This document shows, in pieces, positions 45,125 through 53,804 of a DNA stretch of 60,163 bases (within the stretch, counting starts at the first letter, position 1; each line of letters starts with the position of its first letter). Origin of the DNA: Aurantimonas sp036252795 (GTDB lineage: Bacteria; Pseudomonadota; Alphaproteobacteria; Rhizobiales; Rhizobiaceae); the NCBI GenBank assembly GCA_036252795.1, contig DASYHY010000037.1, positions 1 to 60,163 on the forward strand, in the 5' to 3' direction. Below the pieces are notes generated by a model. It saw only the letters and a list, made by a program, of their open reading frames with translations. It had not been told where the DNA came from and made no database searches. The position numbers and the translations under genes are program-made.

Positions 45125-45286
45125 ATGGCCTATCGGAAGTGTAAAGGGAAAGACACTTGGCACTGGTGCCGGAACTGTCAGAACTGGCCAACCACTGACT
45201 ACGAAGAGAAGCCAGCGAAACCCAGCTCCGGAGAACTCTGTAACGAGTGCCTGAGCAAGGACCGCGCGGGAAACTGCACGAAATAG
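45125..45286 (+). CDS. Small cysteine-rich (probably zinc-binding) protein, 53 residues
   Basis: ATG at 45125 has an excellent AAGGGAGG 5 nt before it and a candidate promoter upstream. The protein begins MAYRKCKGKDTWHWCRNCQN and contains two CxxC pairs, WCRNCQ (C15, C18) and LCNECL (C39, C42), enough for one zinc site, plus C6 and C51. It is about 55% GC with AAA, TGT and ACT codons, well below its surroundings. I half-recognise this as a widespread small family of unknown function but cannot name it. Stop TAG at 45284-45286. Confidence 0.75.
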   Translation: MAYRKCKGKDTWHWCRNCQNWPTTDYEEKPAKPSSGELCNECLSKDRAGNCTK

Positions 45287-45353
45287 CGGGCAGCTTCCTC
45301 CCTGACTATTGTACGGGCGCCGCCAGCTTCAAATCTGCCTGTCTGCGGCCGAC

Positions 45354-46247
45354 CTATTCGCCGGGAATCCCGGGAGGTCCATCCATGCGGCCTTCGGCGG
45401 CGGGATAGACGCCCAGAATCTGGATGCGCCGGGTGAAGAAGGCGAGCTCCTCCAGCGCCAGCCGCACGGATTCGTCCTCCGGATGACCCTCGACGTCGGC
45501 ATAGAACTGCGTCGCAACGAAATGCCCGCCGATCTGGTAGCTTTCGAGCTTCGTCATGTTGACGCCGTTGGTCGCGAAGCCGCCGAGGGCCTTGTAGAGC
45601 GCGGCCGGCAGGTTGCGAACCTCGAAGACGAAGGTGGTGACGGTGCGCCTGCCCTGCGGCGCCCAGAGTGCCTGCGGCGAGGCGTCGGGGCGGGCGAGGA
45701 CGACGAAGCGGGTGATGTTGTTCTCAGAATCCTCGACATCGCGCTCGATGATGTCCAGCCCGTAACGACCGGCCGCCAGTTCCGGCGCCAGCGCCGCCCG
45801 GCTCGGATCCTTCGCCTCGGCGACCTCGCGGGCGGCGCCCGCCGTGTCGCCGGCGACCTGCGGCTTCCAGCCGTTGCTGCGGATGAAGTTCCGGCACTGG
45901 CCAAGCGCATGGATGTGGCTGTGGACACTGCGGATCGCCCCGCGCCCCGTGCCCGGCAGCACCATCAGCTGGAAATGGATCGGCATGAAATACTCGCCGA
46001 CGATCTGCAGGCCCGAATCCGGCATCAGATGATGGATGTCGGCGACGCGGCCGGCGAGCGTGTTCTCGATCGGGATCATCGCCCGCTCCGCCTCGCCCGA
46101 ACGCACCGCCTCGAAGGCGTCGTCGAAGGACGGACAGGGAAGCGGCTCCATCGTGTCGGCGAAGACGTGCCGGCAGGCCATGTCGGAGTTGGCGCCGAAC
46201 TCGCCCTGGAAGGCGATGCGCGGCAGGGTCGTCACTGGCTGGTTCAT
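45354..46247 (-). CDS. pheA: Prephenate dehydratase
   Basis: Converts prephenate to phenylpyruvate in phenylalanine synthesis. 297 residues, monofunctional (no chorismate mutase domain). Catalytic-domain stretches: RIAFQGEFGANSDMA, MIPIENTLAGRVADIHHL, and ENNITRFVVLAR. A C-terminal ACT domain (TTFVFEVRNLPAALYKAL, LESYQIGG) is expected to sense phenylalanine. Overlaps kdsB by 4 nt, so translation is coupled. Confidence 0.96.
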   Translation of the reverse strand: MNQPVTTLPRIAFQGEFGANSDMACRHVFADTMEPLPCPSFDDAFEAVRSGEAERAMIPIENTLAGRVADIHHLMPDSGLQIVGEYFMPIHFQLMVLPGTGRGAIRSVHSHIHALGQCRNFIRSNGWKPQVAGDTAGAAREVAEAKDPSRAALAPELAAGRYGLDIIERDVEDSENNITRFVVLARPDASPQALWAPQGRRTVTTFVFEVRNLPAALYKALGGFATNGVNMTKLESYQIGGHFVATQFYADVEGHPEDESVRLALEELAFFTRRIQILGVYPAAEGRMDGPPGIPGE

Positions 46248-46981
46248 GGCTGCGCTGCTCCGTACATGATGCGGGCTCGCTCCAGGTCGCCCGCCGCGTC
46301 GACCCCGAGCGGTATCGTGTCGACGATCTCCGCGTCGATGCGCATGCCGTCCTCGAGGGCGCGCAGCTGCTCCAGCTTTTCGCGGATCTCGAGCGAAGAG
46401 GGCGGCAGCGCGACGAAACGCTCGAGACTGGCACGCCGATAGGCGTAGAGACCGACATGATGATAGAGCGGCCCCTCGCCCCAGGGCGCGGTCGCCCGGG
46501 TGAAGTAGAGCGCGCGAAGCCGCGACGCGCCGATCGGCGACCCCACCAGCTTGACGACGTTCGGATTGGTCGCCTCGGCGTCGTCGCGGATCTCGACGCA
46601 GAGCGTCGCGATGTCGCAGCGCGGATCCTCGAAGGGCGCGAGTACCTGACGAATCGCCTCCGGCTCGATGGTCGGCAGGTCGCCCTGGACGTTGACCACG
46701 GTCTCGACCGAGCCGTCCGGATCGACACGAGCCAAGGCCTCGAAGATCCGGTCGGAGCCCGACTGGTGATCCGGCGACGTCATCACGGCTTCGTAGCCCG
46801 CCGCCGCCACCGCGTCCTGGATTTCCGCCGCATCGGTCGCGACGACGACGCGGCCGATCCCCGCAGCTTGCGCCCGCTCGGCGACGCGCACCACCATCGG
46901 TCGGCCGCCAATGTCGGCGAGCGCCTTCTTCGGCAGGCGCGTCGAGCCAAGACGGGCCGGGATGAGCACGAGGATGGACAT
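46244..46981 (-). CDS. kdsB: 3-deoxy-manno-octulosonate cytidylyltransferase
   Basis: Activates KDO as CMP-KDO for lipopolysaccharide core synthesis. 245 residues. Nucleotidyltransferase start LVLIPARLGSTRLPKKALAD, then VVATDAAEI, TSPDHQSGSDRI and VVNVQGDLPTIEP, all characteristic of KdsB. First gene of a leftward pair with pheA; divergent from the cytochrome gene. Confidence 0.96.
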   Translation of the reverse strand: MSILVLIPARLGSTRLPKKALADIGGRPMVVRVAERAQAAGIGRVVVATDAAEIQDAVAAAGYEAVMTSPDHQSGSDRIFEALARVDPDGSVETVVNVQGDLPTIEPEAIRQVLAPFEDPRCDIATLCVEIRDDAEATNPNVVKLVGSPIGASRLRALYFTRATAPWGEGPLYHHVGLYAYRRASLERFVALPPSSLEIREKLEQLRALEDGMRIDAEIVDTIPLGVDAAGDLERARIMYGAAQP

Positions 46982-47073
46982 GGGCGAATCGTGAATCGGA
47001 GGTGAGTGCGAAAGCGCTTGAACGGCGCCTTCATGGATGACAATAGACGCGGCGGAACCGCCTCTTACCGCTG

Positions 47074-47102
47074 TTGCCTTGAAACCGCAAAAGACCTAGG
47101 TT
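47074..47102 (+). promoter_or_regulatory. Candidate promoter of the cytochrome gene
   Basis: TTGCCT (47074-47079), 17-bp spacer, TAGGTT (47097-47102), 68 nt before the start codon. The -10 match is modest. Confidence 0.35.
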
Positions 47103-47169
47103 CCGCGCGTTTTTTGCACGATGAAGCGTCGGCCCGGCTGCCGACATCGCAGAGAGGTCCCCTCCGCCC

Positions 47170-48543
47170 ATGGATTCGTTCGAGGCCAACAAGATCTTCG
47201 GCGCCGTACTCGGGACGATCTTCGTCCTGTTCGGCGGGAGCCTCCTCGCGGAAGGGCTTTTCCACGCGGAAACCCCGGAGACGCCGGGATTCGATATCGT
47301 CGTGGCCGAGGCCGAAGAGGGCGCCGGGGAAGCCGCGGCAGAGGAAGAGGCCGTGCCGATCGCAGCGCTGCTGCAGACCGCGGACGCCGATGCGGGCGCT
47401 TCCGAATTCCGCAAGTGCAGCGCCTGCCACACCGCCGAGCAGGGTGGCGCCAACCGCGTGGGGCCGCATCTGTGGGACGTCGTCAACCGTCCCATCGCGG
47501 GCGAGCCGGACTTCTCCTATTCGGCCGCGCTGCAGGAATTTTCCGAGGGCGGCTCCGTCGTCTGGGACTACGACCACCTGAGCTACTTCATCGAGGACCC
47601 GAAGGGCCACGTGCCCGGTACCGCGATGGGCTTTGCCGGGCTTCGCGACCCGGAGGCTCGGGCGAATCTGATCGCCTATCTGCGCACGCTCTCGGAGAAC
47701 CCGGCACCGCTGCCGGATGCCCCGGTCGCGGAAGCCGCGCCGGTGGAAGCGGCAGCCGAAGTGACGGCCCCCGGAACGTCGACCCTCGACGCTGGCGGCA
47801 GTGACGCACAAGCGCCCGCAGTCACCGACACCGACGCGGCGCAGCCCCTTCCCGGGGCCGAAGCTGCTCCCGTGCAGTCTCCCGAGAATCGGGAGGAGAC
47901 ACCCGCCACCATCTTGCAGGAGGCAAACGAGCCCCCGGTCCCGACGGGCGGCGACACGACCGCCCCTGCCGCGGAAGGCACCGTTCCCGAGGGCGCCGTG
48001 AGCGTCGATCCGGGCCAGGACGCGGCCGCTCCCGTGGTGGAAGGCACCGTCGCGCCGCAAGTCGCCGTTCCTCCGGCCATCGCGCCGGACGCGCCGCCCG
48101 CTGCCGCACCGGCTGCGCCCCCTGCCGCTGCACCGGTTGTGCCTCCCGCAGCGCCGGCGGAAGAGGAAGCCGCGGCACCCGCGGCCGAGCCGGTCGCTCT
48201 CGCCGGCGACGTCGCCGCCGGGCAGTCGGCATTCCGCAAGTGCCAGGCCTGCCACGCAATCGGCGAGGGTGCCGTCAACAAGATCGGTCCGGAGCTGAAC
48301 GGCATCATCGGCGAGGCAGTGGCCGCGGTGGAAGGCTACGCCTTCTCGCCAGCCCTGAGCGCTTTTGCCGAAGAACACCCGGTGTGGACGCCGGAACTGA
48401 TGGCCGAGTGGCTGGAGAACCCCCGCCAGCTGGTGCCCGGCACGAAGATGGTCTTCCCCGGCATCAGGGACGCCGACGATCTCGCGAACATCATCGCGTA
48501 TCTCGCGAGCTTCGACGAAACGGGCGCGCAGCAGGCCAACTGA
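47170..48543 (+). CDS. Membrane-anchored protein with two cytochrome c domains
   Basis: 457 residues. One N-terminal helix (residues 9-27) anchors it. First class I cytochrome c domain about 74-175: haem site C83-x-x-C86-H87 (RKCSACH) and axial methionine M153. A 165-residue linker rich in alanine, proline and glutamate (about 176-343) follows. Second domain about 344-450: C358-x-x-C361-H362 (RKCQACH) and M427 in GTKMVFPGI. The single-domain relative (CycM-like, cytochrome c552) carries electrons from the bc1 complex to oxidases in rhizobia. The neighbours kdsB and pheA match the CycM context. Confidence 0.88.
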   Translation: MDSFEANKIFGAVLGTIFVLFGGSLLAEGLFHAETPETPGFDIVVAEAEEGAGEAAAEEEAVPIAALLQTADADAGASEFRKCSACHTAEQGGANRVGPHLWDVVNRPIAGEPDFSYSAALQEFSEGGSVVWDYDHLSYFIEDPKGHVPGTAMGFAGLRDPEARANLIAYLRTLSENPAPLPDAPVAEAAPVEAAAEVTAPGTSTLDAGGSDAQAPAVTDTDAAQPLPGAEAAPVQSPENREETPATILQEANEPPVPTGGDTTAPAAEGTVPEGAVSVDPGQDAAAPVVEGTVAPQVAVPPAIAPDAPPAAAPAAPPAAAPVVPPAAPAEEEAAAPAAEPVALAGDVAAGQSAFRKCQACHAIGEGAVNKIGPELNGIIGEAVAAVEGYAFSPALSAFAEEHPVWTPELMAEWLENPRQLVPGTKMVFPGIRDADDLANIIAYLASFDETGAQQAN

Positions 48544-48572
48544 CCGGTCCGCTCCCTACGTCCCATGCCTCC

Positions 48573-48604
48573 AAAAAGGCTCCGGCATCCGCCGGGGCCT
48601 TTTT
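48573..48604. terminator. Rho-independent terminator after the cytochrome gene
   Basis: AAAAAGGCTCCGGC (48573-48586) pairs with GCCGGGGCCTTTTT (48591-48604) across ATCC, with one G-U pair. The T-run on the rightward side is strong and the A-run makes the structure usable from the other side too. Confidence 0.9.
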
Positions 48605-48738
48605 CGTTTCGGCGGGATGCGGGGCGCCGCCGCTGGCCCGATTAAGTTTTCGTCAGGTGACTTGGCATCGCACCTTGGCCATAAATGTCCTGAAACGTTC
48701 GCTTTCGACGCCCGCGACCCTGACGGAGGTTCCCTCTC

Positions 48739-50667
48739 GTGCCACTGCCGATGCGATCCGCTCCCCTCGCCTGTCTCGCCGCCCTGCTGATGGGCCTCGG
48801 CCTCGGACCGGTGTCGTCACAGACGGCAAGCGAAGGGCCGGCCGCGTCGGCAGCCGCGCCGGCCGCAGATGCGGCGGCGGGCGAATGGCAGGACTCGACC
48901 TCGCTGATCACGCCGTCCAAGTACGCGGCGGATTTCCAGCACTTCGACTACGTCAATCCCGACGCGCCGAAAGGTGGCCGTCTCAACGAGACGGTGGTCG
49001 GCACGTTCGACAGCTTCAACCCTTTCGTCGTCAGGGGAACGCCGGCGGCCGGACTGGCGGCCTTTGGGGGCGGACTGCTCTATGACACGCTGATGGAGCA
49101 GTCGCCGGACGAGCCCGGCGTCTCCCATGCCCTCATCGCCGAAGCGATGCGTTATCCAAACGACTATTCCTCCGTCACCTTCCGGCTCGATCCCGAGGCC
49201 CGCTGGCACGACGGCGAGCCCATCACCGTCGACGACGTGATCTGGAGCTTCGAGACCCTCACGCAGTTGCACCCGCAGTGGACCGCCTATTACAAGAACG
49301 TCACCGGTCTCGAAGAGACCGGCGAGCGGGAGGTCACCTTCACCTTCGACCAGACCGGCAACCGTGAGCTGCCGAACATCATGGGCGACCTGACGATCCT
49401 GCCCAAGCACTGGTGGGAGAGCACGGACGCCGCCGGCAACCCGCGCGACATCTCAGAGCCGACGTCGGAGACGCCGCTGGGTTCGGGGCCCTACCGCATC
49501 GCCGACAGCTCGACCGGACAGTGGATCCTGTGGGAGCGGGTCGAGGACTACTGGGGCCTCGACAACCCGACGCGCGTCGGCCGCTACAATTACGGCAGCA
49601 TCCGCTACGTCTATCTGCGCGATTCCAACGCCGCATGGGAGGCCTTCAAGAAGGGCGGCCTCGACGACTGGCGCCTGGAGAACATGTCGCGCCGATGGGC
49701 CGAGGGCTACGACTTCCCGGCAGCGCAGAACGGCCAGGTGGTGCGCGAGGAGATCGAAACCGAGCAGGTCCAGTCGATGCAGGCCTACGTCCTGAACAAC
49801 CGGCTGCCGAAGTTCCAGGACCGCCGGGTGCGCAAGGCGCTGACGCTCGCCTACAATTTCGAGGAGATGAACCGGACGCTGTTTTTCGGGCTCTACGACC
49901 GCATCGAGAGCTATTTCGAGAACAGCGAGCTGGCGGCCAAGGGCCTCCCGAGCGAGGCCGAACTGAAATATCTCGAGCCGCTGCGCGGTCAGATTCCCGA
50001 CGAGGTCTTCACCGAGGAGTTCACGCTGCCGGAATACGGCGACGCCGGTTCGGCACGCAACTATTTGCGCGAGGCGCTGGGCCTTCTCAAGGAGGCCGGC
50101 TACGAGCTGCGCGGCACGACGCTGGTTAATGCCGCGACGGGCGAGCCCTTCACCATCGAGTTCCTCGGCAGCGACCCGCAGGACACGCGCACCCTCGAGC
50201 CGTTCGCCCGGCAGCTGGAGCGCCTCGGCATCCAGACGAACGTGCGGATCGTCGACACCAACCAGTATATCGAGCGGTTGAACAATTTCGACTTCGAGGT
50301 CGTCGGCATGGCCTACTATCCGCAGTCGCTGTCGCCCGGCAACGAGCAGCGCGACTTCTGGAGCTCCACCGTCGCCGACGTGCCCGGCAGCCGCAACTAC
50401 GCGGGCCTGACGAATCCCGCCGTCGACAGGCTGATCGACGCCATCGTCTTCGCCGAGGATCGCGAGGATCTGGTCGCCGCCACGCGGGCCCTCGATCGCG
50501 TGATGCTCTGGGAGTATTACGCCGTGCCGCAATGGTACAAGTCGGTGGACTGGCTGGCCTACTGGGACAAGCTCGAGATGCCGGAGAACGGCCCCCACTA
50601 TGCGGGCCTCGACCCGTTCTCCTGGTGGATCGAGTCCGCCGAGGGCGACACGGCCGCCGCCAACTGA
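48739..50667 (+). CDS. yejA1: Peptide ABC transporter substrate-binding protein (YejA type, Sec-exported)
   Basis: 642 residues from the GTG at 48739, preceded by GGAGG; the in-frame ATG at 48751 is poorly placed. Signal peptide MPLPMRSAPLACLAALLMGLG, then an alanine-rich patch, then a family 5 binding protein: HFDYVNPDAPKGGRLNETVV, GEPITVDDVIWSFETLT, LGSGPYRI. Delivers oligopeptides to the YejBEF importer. Its stop overlaps the next binding-protein start by one base. The number in the symbol only separates the two paralogues. Confidence 0.85.
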   Translation: MPLPMRSAPLACLAALLMGLGLGPVSSQTASEGPAASAAAPAADAAAGEWQDSTSLITPSKYAADFQHFDYVNPDAPKGGRLNETVVGTFDSFNPFVVRGTPAAGLAAFGGGLLYDTLMEQSPDEPGVSHALIAEAMRYPNDYSSVTFRLDPEARWHDGEPITVDDVIWSFETLTQLHPQWTAYYKNVTGLEETGEREVTFTFDQTGNRELPNIMGDLTILPKHWWESTDAAGNPRDISEPTSETPLGSGPYRIADSSTGQWILWERVEDYWGLDNPTRVGRYNYGSIRYVYLRDSNAAWEAFKKGGLDDWRLENMSRRWAEGYDFPAAQNGQVVREEIETEQVQSMQAYVLNNRLPKFQDRRVRKALTLAYNFEEMNRTLFFGLYDRIESYFENSELAAKGLPSEAELKYLEPLRGQIPDEVFTEEFTLPEYGDAGSARNYLREALGLLKEAGYELRGTTLVNAATGEPFTIEFLGSDPQDTRTLEPFARQLERLGIQTNVRIVDTNQYIERLNNFDFEVVGMAYYPQSLSPGNEQRDFWSSTVADVPGSRNYAGLTNPAVDRLIDAIVFAEDREDLVAATRALDRVMLWEYYAVPQWYKSVDWLAYWDKLEMPENGPHYAGLDPFSWWIESAEGDTAAAN

Positions 50668-52544
50668 TGGCGACGGCGCTGACGCATCTCACCCGGCGCC
50701 GCTTCACCCAGCTGGCGCTCGCCGCCGGCGGCGCCTTCCTGCCCGGACGGGGCTTCGCCGAGGTCCCGACGGAGACGCCGCTGCATGGCCTGTCGGCCTT
50801 CGGCGACCTGAAATATGGTCCGGACTACACGCATTTCGACTATGCCTCGCCGGACGCGCCGGTCGGCGGGCAGATGAACCTCGCCGTGTCGAACTGGATC
50901 CTCAACCAGTCGCCGATGACCTTCGACACGCTGAACACCTTCGTCCTCCAGGGCAATGCGCCGCCGCGGATCGAAAGCCTCTATGACGGGCTGGTGGTCG
51001 GCTCGCTGGACGAGCCCGACGCCGTCTACTGCGCGCTCGCCGAGAGCGTCACCCTGTCGCCGGACCGTCGCAGCTTCACCTTCAGACTGCGGCCGGAGGC
51101 GCGTTTCTCCACCGGTGCGCCGGTGACGGCGGACGACGTGGTCTTCAGCTACGAGACCCTGAAGGAAGAAGGCCATCCGAGCCTTCAGGTCGCGCTGCGT
51201 GAACTGGCGGAAGTCGTCGCGGTCGATCCCGCGACGGTGCGGATCGCCTTCACCGAGCGCCAGAGCTACCAGGACGCGCTTGGGGCGCTCGGGCTGCCCA
51301 TCCTGCCGCGCGCCTTCTTCGCCGACAGGGAGTTCGCCCGCGTCGGCCGGGAGGTGATCCCCGGGAGCGGGCGCTACGAGATCGCGCGCCACGAGTTCGG
51401 GCGCTTCATCGAGTACCGCAGGCGGCCGGACTACTGGGCGAACGATCTGCCCTTCTCGCGCGGGCTCGACCTCTTCGAGACCCTGCGCATCGAGTTCTTC
51501 CGCGATCGCCAGCCGGCGCTGGAAGCCTTCAAGAAGGGCATCATCACCTTCCGCGAGGAGTTCACGACCAAGGACTGGGCGACCGAATACACCTTCCCGG
51601 CGGTGATGCGCGGCGATGTGGTCAAGCGCGAGTTCCCGGGCGAGAAGCGGCCGAAATTCCAGTGCTGGGCGCTGAACCAGCGCCGCGAGCGCTTCGCCGA
51701 TGCCCGCGTCCGGCACGCCATCAACATGTGCTTCGACTTCGAGTGGACGAACGCGAACCTGCTGTTCGGCCAGCGCACCCACTCCAACTCGCCCTTCCAG
51801 TCCTCGGAATTCGTCGCCGAGGGGATGCCGTCGCAGGCCGAACTGGCGCTGCTGGAACCGCTGCGCGCATCGGTCCCCGAGGAAGTGTTCGGCGAGGTCT
51901 GGGTGCAGCCGGTCAGCGACGGCAGCGGCCTCGATCGCCGCCTGTTGCGTCAGGCGACGACGCTCTTCGCCGAAGCCGGCTGGCGGCTCGATGGCAACCG
52001 CATGGTCAATGCGGCGGGCGAGACTTTCCGCCTGGAGTTTCTCACGCTCGGCCAGGAGCAGGAACGCGTCTACGCCAAGTTCATCGACACGCTGCGGCGG
52101 ATCGGCCTCGACGCCTCCATCCGCCTGGTCGATCCGGCGCAGTACCAGGACCGGGTGAATCGCTTCGATTTCGACATGATCCTCGCCGCCTTCAGCCTCG
52201 GCGCGACGCCGACCCGCGAAAGCCTGTCGCTGTTCTTCGGCAGTGACGCCAAGGACCGCTCCGGGGCGTACAACTATCCCGGCATGGCGAGCGAGGCGGT
52301 GGACACGCTGGTCGCCGCGGCCGGCGCCGCGCAGAACCGCGAAGACCTCGTCACCGCGATGCGCGCGCTGGACCGGGTCCTGCGCTGGCGCCTCGACTGG
52401 CTGCCGAACATCAGCTCGAACGTCCACCGCGCCGCCTTCTGGGACATTTTCGGGTTCAAGGAGACCAAGCCCGACTACGGCTGGCCGGTCGAGCGGCTCT
52501 GGTGGCAGGACGCGGCCAAGGCCGAAACCGTCCAGCGCGGATGA
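50667..52544 (+). CDS. yejA2: Peptide ABC transporter substrate-binding protein (YejA type, Tat signal)
   Basis: 625 residues from the ATG at 50667. The leader TRRRFTQLALAAGGAFLP is a twin-arginine signal, unlike the Sec leader of the paralogue before it. Same family: HFDYASPDAPVGGQMNLAV, GAPVTADDVVFSYETLKEE, GSGRYEI. The two paralogues are clearly divergent in sequence. Different export routes suggest different folding needs or ligands. The stop is 128 nt before yejB; a small hairpin around 52563-52588 lies in that gap. Confidence 0.85.
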   Translation: MATALTHLTRRRFTQLALAAGGAFLPGRGFAEVPTETPLHGLSAFGDLKYGPDYTHFDYASPDAPVGGQMNLAVSNWILNQSPMTFDTLNTFVLQGNAPPRIESLYDGLVVGSLDEPDAVYCALAESVTLSPDRRSFTFRLRPEARFSTGAPVTADDVVFSYETLKEEGHPSLQVALRELAEVVAVDPATVRIAFTERQSYQDALGALGLPILPRAFFADREFARVGREVIPGSGRYEIARHEFGRFIEYRRRPDYWANDLPFSRGLDLFETLRIEFFRDRQPALEAFKKGIITFREEFTTKDWATEYTFPAVMRGDVVKREFPGEKRPKFQCWALNQRRERFADARVRHAINMCFDFEWTNANLLFGQRTHSNSPFQSSEFVAEGMPSQAELALLEPLRASVPEEVFGEVWVQPVSDGSGLDRRLLRQATTLFAEAGWRLDGNRMVNAAGETFRLEFLTLGQEQERVYAKFIDTLRRIGLDASIRLVDPAQYQDRVNRFDFDMILAAFSLGATPTRESLSLFFGSDAKDRSGAYNYPGMASEAVDTLVAAAGAAQNREDLVTAMRALDRVLRWRLDWLPNISSNVHRAAFWDIFGFKETKPDYGWPVERLWWQDAAKAETVQRG

Positions 52545-52672
52545 CACCCAGCAGGCCGCGCTTCAGGGGGTCCGTTTTTGCGGAACCCGCCGATGCGGGC
52601 TATCAAGACGAAGCATCGTGAAGCGGCCCGAATCGGGCATCAAGCGCGACCTATCGGAGACGACACCCGGCC

Positions 52673-53803
52673 ATGGGCGCCTATATCCTCCGCCGCCTCC
52701 TCCTGATGATCCCGACACTGCTCGGGATCATGGCGATCTCCTTCATCGTGATCCAGTTCGCGCCCGGCGGCCCGGTGGAGCAGGTCATCGCCGGCCTGCA
52801 GGGCGAGGCCGGCGGCGCCACGGACCGGATTTCCGGCGGCGCCGGCGATTTCGGCTCCGGCCAGGGCGGGGGCGAGAACTCCGGCTACCGGGGCGCGCAG
52901 GGGCTGGACCCCGCCTTCATTGCCCGGCTCGAACAGCAGTTCGGCTTCGACAAGCCGCCGCTGGAGCGCTTCGGGCTGATGCTGTGGAACTATCTCCGCT
53001 TCGATTTCGGCGAGAGCTATTTCCGCTCGATCTCGGTCTGGGACCTGATCCTCGAGAAGCTGCCGGTGTCGATCTCGCTGGGGCTCTGGATCACGCTCCT
53101 GTCCTACCTGATCTCGATCCCGCTCGGTATCCGCAAGGCGCTGAAGGACGGATCGGCCTTCGACGTGTGGACGTCGGGCATCGTCATCGTCGCCTATGCC
53201 ATCCCCGGTTTCCTGTTCGCGATCCTGCTGATCGTCCTGTTCGCCGGCGGCTCGTTCTACGACTGGTTCCCGCTGCGGGGCCTGCTTTCGGACGGCATAC
53301 GCGGCGACTGGTGCGCGCCCTGGTCGGATGCCTTCGACGCCTCACGCTGCGTGTCGCAGACCATTCCGGACTATTTCTGGCACCTGACGCTGCCGCTGAT
53401 CTCGCTGGCGCTCTCCGCCTTCGCGACCACGACGCTGCTGACCAAGAACTCCTTCCTCGACGAGATCCGCAAGCAATACGTGACGACGGCCCGGGCCAAG
53501 GGTCTCTCGGAGCGGCAGGTCCTTTACGGCCACGTCTTCCGCAACGCCATGCTGATCATCGTCGCCGGTTTTCCCGGAGCGTTCATCTCCGCCTTCTTCG
53601 CCGGCTCGCTGCTGATCGAGACGATCTTCTCCCTCGACGGGCTCGGCCTCCTGGGCTTCGAAAGCATCTACCAGCGGGATTATCCCGTGGTGTTCGCGAC
53701 CCTCTACATCTTCTCGCTGATCGGCCTCGTCACGACGCTGATCTCGGACCTGACCTATACGTGGATCGATCCCCGGATCGATTTCGAGCGGCGGGAGGTC
53801 TGA
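52673..53803 (+). CDS. yejB: Peptide ABC transporter permease YejB
   Basis: 376 residues. Starts MGAYILRRLLLMIPTLLGI, as usual for DppB/OppB-type permeases. A glycine-rich insertion (about 45-75) precedes EQQFGFDKPPLERF; the EAA loop is YVTTARAKGLSERQVLYGHVF. About six membrane helices. Forms the channel with YejE, whose gene starts after 1 nt. The Yej system imports oligopeptides and, in E. coli, microcin C. Confidence 0.92.
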   Translation: MGAYILRRLLLMIPTLLGIMAISFIVIQFAPGGPVEQVIAGLQGEAGGATDRISGGAGDFGSGQGGGENSGYRGAQGLDPAFIARLEQQFGFDKPPLERFGLMLWNYLRFDFGESYFRSISVWDLILEKLPVSISLGLWITLLSYLISIPLGIRKALKDGSAFDVWTSGIVIVAYAIPGFLFAILLIVLFAGGSFYDWFPLRGLLSDGIRGDWCAPWSDAFDASRCVSQTIPDYFWHLTLPLISLALSAFATTTLLTKNSFLDEIRKQYVTTARAKGLSERQVLYGHVFRNAMLIIVAGFPGAFISAFFAGSLLIETIFSLDGLGLLGFESIYQRDYPVVFATLYIFSLIGLVTTLISDLTYTWIDPRIDFERREV

Positions 53804-53804
53804 C

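Noticed and set aside
47801..48259. Alternative frames and apparent repeats in the Ala/Pro linker of the cytochrome gene
   Set aside because: The GCC/CCG repetition follows from the low-complexity linker; no true tandem DNA repeat unit was found.
50598..52547. 649-residue reverse-strand frame across the second yejA gene
   Set aside because: Composition is that of an antisense frame; the forward gene has a Tat signal, conserved motifs and a coupled start.
52563..52588. Hairpin GGGGTCCG / CGGAACCC with TTTTTG in the loop before yejB
   Set aside because: Pairing has a bulge and the T-run is in the loop rather than after the stem, so it is not a convincing terminator; noted only as a weak structure.
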